Assembly: GCA_963855995.1 (NCBI GenBank)
Contig: OY979717.1
Span: forward strand, 25,315,746 to 25,379,745
From: Muricea muricata
Taxonomy: Eukaryota > Cnidaria > Anthozoa > Malacalcyonacea > Plexauridae
DNA length: 64,000 nucleotides
Direction: 5' to 3'
Shown: positions 59,650 through 64,000 of the stretch, one piece after another
Layout: every line of letters starts with the position of its first letter
How positions within the stretch are numbered: position 1 is the stretch's first letter
Translations under genes and position numbers: made by a program
Notes under the pieces: generated by a model
Told to the model about the DNA's origin: nothing
Databases searched by the model: none
What the model saw: only the letters and a program-made list of their open reading frames with translations

Positions 59650-61340
59650 ACAACAAACTAATATCTGATGTATTAATTTGTCCCCATTTCTGACGAATAG
59701 GCTTTGCTCGAAACGTCAATTTGACTAATTGTATCGTTTCTTTGCTGGAAGACAACGTGTTCTCAAATTTTTGGCGAATTTCATTACTCTGTTCTCATTT
59801 TATGTAGGCAGTGGCGCATCTGGAATTTTTGATACCTTAGTCAAACTTTTTTCTCAATGACGTCATAATAATGACGTCACTAATAACGTCACGGTGTATG
59901 GCTGTTTCGCCCACTGAGCTCTACTAACATATCTGGAGATCGGGCTCTAATACCTCGCCAGTCAAAAAAGTGTCCTCGAAAACAGGTGGAAATTTTGTCT
60001 GGGCATGCGCTAGAATTCGTGCGGTTAACAGAAAAGAGACGTGGGACAAGTAAATTTAGCAATTCGATTTTTGACCGTTTTAGCTGGGTTTTTGACCTCG
60101 TTTTTTCTTCCAACCCAGTTTTTATAAATTTATTGAATTATTTGGAAGGCTAGGAAGGCATGAGAACGTTCGGAGGCTATATTATATAAAATGCAGCTTT
60201 TGAGCAACCTTGTACATTCGAACGGCCTCGAATTCCCACGGAAATGTCTAATAATTCCTCCTAACCCGAATTTTGAGGTGAACGAATTATCCCCCAAAAT
60301 AAAGTATGTGTTTCAAGCAACACTTTTAACCATGTTTCGCTTTGAGGCACTCGACTAGATTTTTGAAGTATTTTAATTTTTGTGATTTTATTGCATTGAT
60401 CTTCACCCCCATAAATCACCCTGTATTAAAGTGAAGGGAGAGAGAAATATATTTGCATGATTTCAAAACTATTCATATCTTTTGAATCAATAGACTACAG
60501 TCTTTCAAGTGATATGCTTTAACGAACAGGATTGGCAAAAACATGTCATTTTTAGTGGAATTAATATATGTCACACAGTGGTGCCGTTTTCGTTATCAAC
60601 CCGAATTTTACATCAAAAATACTTGGATTAATGCAGTAAGAAAGCTTTGAAAATTGATTTAGACATGCTTTTGTCTTGAGGCACTCGACTAGATTTTTTT
60701 ACAATCTTGAGTTGAATATTTAGCTTTTTCCAATTTTCAGCAAAATCACGATTTTTGCACTAAGCATTTTTAAGGATTTAAATCATAAATAAAATTTTTA
60801 AAGGTGTTTCCAAGTAGAGAAAGACATGAAAGATATATGTGAAACCCACCACGTGTGTTTAGTCTTTTAATTTCGTCTGTCCAAACGATGAAGAAAACTT
60901 GCATCTTCGAAAAATTTATGTTTCGTCCATATTCAGGGGTTTTAATACTATATAAATGGCTGATTTCATTTAGAAGTCTTCTGTTTATCCCATTTCCCCA
61001 TAACATTCGTAGTAAGGAATTTAAATTCTTGAAAATCTACTGTTTTCTTAAAAAAAAGAAGCCCAAAAACTTGTTTTTGCTCATTTTGCGACCGCCTGCA
61101 ATTTACTGACTAGCGGAGACAAAATTCCCACCTGTTGCGTTGAACTGAACCTGTTGTCCTCGAAAACATGGCGGCTTTTGGCCAAAAATACGTCATTTTT
61201 ACGTCACAAGTTTATGGTATAGACCACTGACCAGCTATGAATGTGGAAAAAGGGGTTAAAAATGAAATATTTTCACACCCCAGGCGTTTTTTGTAAAACT
61301 CGAGCGAGAAATATTTTCAAAGACATTTTTTATTGAGAAA
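59650..61340. other. Non-coding region upstream of the THAP pseudogene
   Basis: Contains paired TGACGTCA-type sites near 59860-59895 and 61190-61210 and a repeated phrase GGCACTCGACTAGATTTTT (60345 and 60680). It may be the 5' part of the P-like element. No coding is supported. Confidence 0.4.
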
Positions 61341-61346
61341 AACAAA

Positions 61347-63709
61347 ATGCCTAATTCTTGCTTCGTCTTTTGGTCTTGGAAGACTGGAAAAAGAAAAAAA
61401 TTATCTCTTTGTCGGTGAGTATAAATAGTGAATAGTTTCTTGCAGCTACTTGTATATTTTTGTAAAAATTAATCACGCATGCACGACTTTTTTGAATCGC
61501 TTGACATCAAAGTTTCTTCGCATGTAATATTTATTAAAACGTATTTCAGGTCATTTTTAACGTGATAATACACTTTAATGCGAGCTTGTTTTGAGTTAGC
61601 AAATCGTCCAGCGTCCGTTTATACGTTTTGAACTTCCAGATTCTGTGAAAAATCCAGAGTTGTGCAGCATACATGTATGGGTAAAAAATGAAAACAAAGG
61701 TGGACCAGCCAAGTTTGTTCCGGTGAAAGATAGCCGTATATGTTTAGAGCACTTTACTGCTAACATGTTTGAAGAAGATGGCCGTGGTGGAAAAGCAGTA
61801 TTGAAGCCATATGCTGTACCCACAATCTTTAAGCGGCTGGCTGAGGTTAGTCTCATGTCATATTACATTTACTATATCTAATAAGATGCCAATGAATGGC
61901 ATATATATCAACATTGAGAACCCCATAAGTCACATCTGACCCACTAGAGTAAATAATGTCATGAACACCTGATATTTCCATAGGATATTTCACTATATTA
62001 TATAAACAATATTTACAAAAAGGACATCATGCAAGGTTACAAGTGAAGGTTCTTTGTCAGGAAGATCACTTTGTTTGACATGTAAAAAATATCAATTTAC
62101 AACACCAAATCCCATGCATTATCAATTGGGGCCAAATATAACCCAAACTTGTTGTTTTTCAACCATGTTTTTAAAAGTGTCTGTACTGAAACTAACCTCC
62201 TAGGGTTAATTAATTGCTCTAAAATTTGTATTTTTTCCTAAGATCTTAAATATATATTTATTTCTTGTAAATTATAAATTAGATACCACATCATATACTT
62301 TTTTTCTTGTTTCAATCTTTCGATCTACCAGAGTGAAGTTTTTGACCTAGGATCAAGTTACCATCAAATGACAATTAATAGATGTAATTTTAATCCAGCA
62401 AGTAAAGGAACAAAAATAAGTCTGAAGGCTATAACTGAATTTGTACCTTTTTAGGTCTGATAAATGCGCTTCGATTTTATTAAATACGTAAAAAACCTAA
62501 CATGTTGTTATGCTGTCAAGAATGTGATATTTCAGCTTACAGTAAATAGTACAGAAAAACAAAGCATTATCAGAAATTTCATGAATAACTATTTCATATA
62601 AGACAATTAAACAGTAACCTTGATTTTTTAAGTTCTTGTTGAGTTAAGAGCCTTTGAGCGTTATGAATATCCAGGTTAGTCCACAGAAATTTTGCAAGAT
62701 TTCATCCTTTTTGTATGTTTTGGATTTATGTATATACTTGGTAGAACTGTTTTATGTAACAATGTTCTAAAATACCTTGAAATGTTAATTTAACACTGTT
62801 GAATGCTGAGTAGTTTGGTCCATTTTAAAATAATCTACAATGATAATAAACACTCATTGTCACTGTCCAGTTGAAACAAATAAATATATGTTGTTTAGGG
62901 AGAAAAAGAAAAGGTGCCTATAGTGGTTTGAAGGAAGCAGTTCTTGTGACTGAGGAATTAGAAGCTGCATCCACAGAACCAGGATGTGTTAAAGTTGCTA
63001 CTGGTAGTGACAACTTGGGATTTCAATTTTGTAAGTAGCCAGCCAGGAAAAAAAGGAAACTCCCTGATGAGACTCAAAGTAAAGTGAGTAGTGATGAAGC
63101 AAATGATTATGATCATTTCTACTATATAAGGTCTCCTTGTAGATTAAGAAGAAAAGTTGATGATCTTAAAGACCAGGTTGAAAGTTTGAAGAAGAAATTG
63201 AATATATCTGAAAAAAAAAAGGTGAGCTCCTTGATGACAGTGGAAAGTGAGTTAAAATAAGAAAATTTGTCAGTAGTGATTGTGCTAATATTCTGGAAAA
63301 AAATTTTAATTGAGTTACTAAGGAACTTATGAAAAGGTTAGTCACACAGAAGAAAAAAAATCCAGGTGCATATCCAAAAGAGTTACGGGCATTCGCCATG
63401 ACCCTGAAGTTTTACTCTGCAAAGGCATACAAATGTGTTAGAAATATGATTTAGGGTTACCACATCTGTCTGTGGTCAGCAGTTGGTACAATGTTATCGA
63501 TACTGAACCTGGCTTTACCAAAGAGGCGTTCACAGTTATTTACAAGCGAAAGTTTTGGCTGGAGAACGAGACGGCCAGGAAGTAGTTTGCGCATTGATGT
63601 TGGATGACATGTCTATACGCAAGCATATCCAGTGGGATGGTAAGGCAGATAAGTACCACGGGTTTGTTGACTATGGCACGGTCGAAGAGAAAGCAAACCT
63701 GCACATTGT
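61347..63709 (+). pseudogene. P-element/THAP9-like transposase, decayed, multi-exon
   Basis: Exon 1 (61347-61414, donor GTGAGT) MPNSCFVFWSWK starts a THAP domain, but the second zinc Cys reads Trp. Exon 2 (61640-61845) needs a one-base shift: KNPELC...W...SRICLEHF and LKPYAVPTIF. Exon 3 from 62899 (RKRKGAYSGL...) has a TAG near 63030, then a leucine-rich coil (LRRKVDDLKDQVESLKKKL). From 63266: YPKELRAFAMTLKFYSAKAYKCVRNMI, then LPHLSVVSSWYNVI, PGFTKEAF, LDDMSIRKHIQWDGK and YHGFVDYG, the P-transposase RNase H fold. Stops and frameshifts make it inactive. It is cut by a donor at 63709 and then the window end. Confidence 0.8.
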
Positions 63710-64000
63710 AAGATTAAACATTGAATTGTAATTTTTTTAGGCTATTACCAGTATTTATTAATTTCATATTAATAGCAAGTCTATTTTCAGACTTTTAGAT
63801 GATCAACCACAGAAGAAGTAGGGAATTTATTCCAATTTATTCAATCTAAAAGCGGCATAATACAAACTGTATGCAATGAAGTAATAAATTTTCAAATTAT
63901 TCCAGAAGTAAAATACAGCATAATATTCAAATGCGTATTTTTTTAAAAAATTTACGTTTCTCAATTTAGGAAGATGTTGCAAATGTGGCCTAAAAGGCCA
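63710..64000. other. Intron or flank of the P-like pseudogene
   Basis: AT-rich sequence after the donor-like GTAAGA at 63709. No exon is seen before the window end. Confidence 0.4.

Overview
This is a eukaryotic, AT-rich, intron-containing window made almost entirely of transposable elements. I find no convincing single-copy host gene. The mix is Penelope-like elements (PLEs) with GIY-YIG domains, BEL/Pao LTR retrotransposons, R4/Dong-like, CR1-like and other LINEs, THAP/P-type, TTAA-type, hAT-type and CACTA-type DNA transposons, and tRNA-derived repeats. It suggests an early-branching marine invertebrate, most likely a cnidarian. That is inferred from family resemblance only.

Layout. 1-6917: a near-perfect inverted repeat (arms 1-2676 and 4242-6917, spacer 1565 bp) carrying a frameshifted PHD-finger fragment. 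7588-16545: a cluster of PLEs in (TA)n microsatellites. Three of them (about 7741-10330, 11780-13268 and 13286-16545) share one architecture: a 5'-truncated body joined to an inverted copy of its own 3' end, with both 3' ends facing outward and usually next to (TA)n. Each 3' end carries a hammerhead-ribozyme-like motif. A fourth PLE (10870-11350) also has one. Element 1 carries a 156-bp CACTG-ended MITE and element 3 carries a 1,988-bp TIR transposon; both leave a readable empty site. 17640-22171: a CR1-like LINE, then an R4/Dong-like LINE with a restriction-like endonuclease, set between two long (TTA)n-based microsatellites. 22232-27768: a BEL/Pao element with LTRs and a 5-bp target-site duplication (TSD), coding decayed.

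29334-36329: a 7-kb DNA transposon with an 8-bp TSD. It carries a minus-strand gene of at least eight exons that splice into one open frame, the best-preserved gene here. A PLE fragment in (TA)n lies inside it. 36460-42240: non-coding repeats, including an inverted-repeat element, a 181-bp tandem repeat, and two tRNA-derived repeat copies; the second copy is split by a hAT-type and a TTAA-type MITE. 42908-51860: nested BEL/Pao elements on the minus strand, invaded by a THAP-bearing TTAA element (43231-44411), a Tc1/DDE_3-like transposase fossil, a PLE tail and MITEs. 51880-54790: two decayed LINEs. 56126-58739: a TIR element whose empty site survives in a paralogous repeat at 11.5 kb. 61347-64000: a P-element/THAP9-like transposase pseudogene running off the window.

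The most interesting point is the PLE architecture. (TA)n is self-complementary, so both nicked target strands end in the same sequence and could each prime cDNA from the same RNA tail. That would give outward-facing inverted 3' ends and their ribozymes. This mechanism is inference; the sequence layout is observed.
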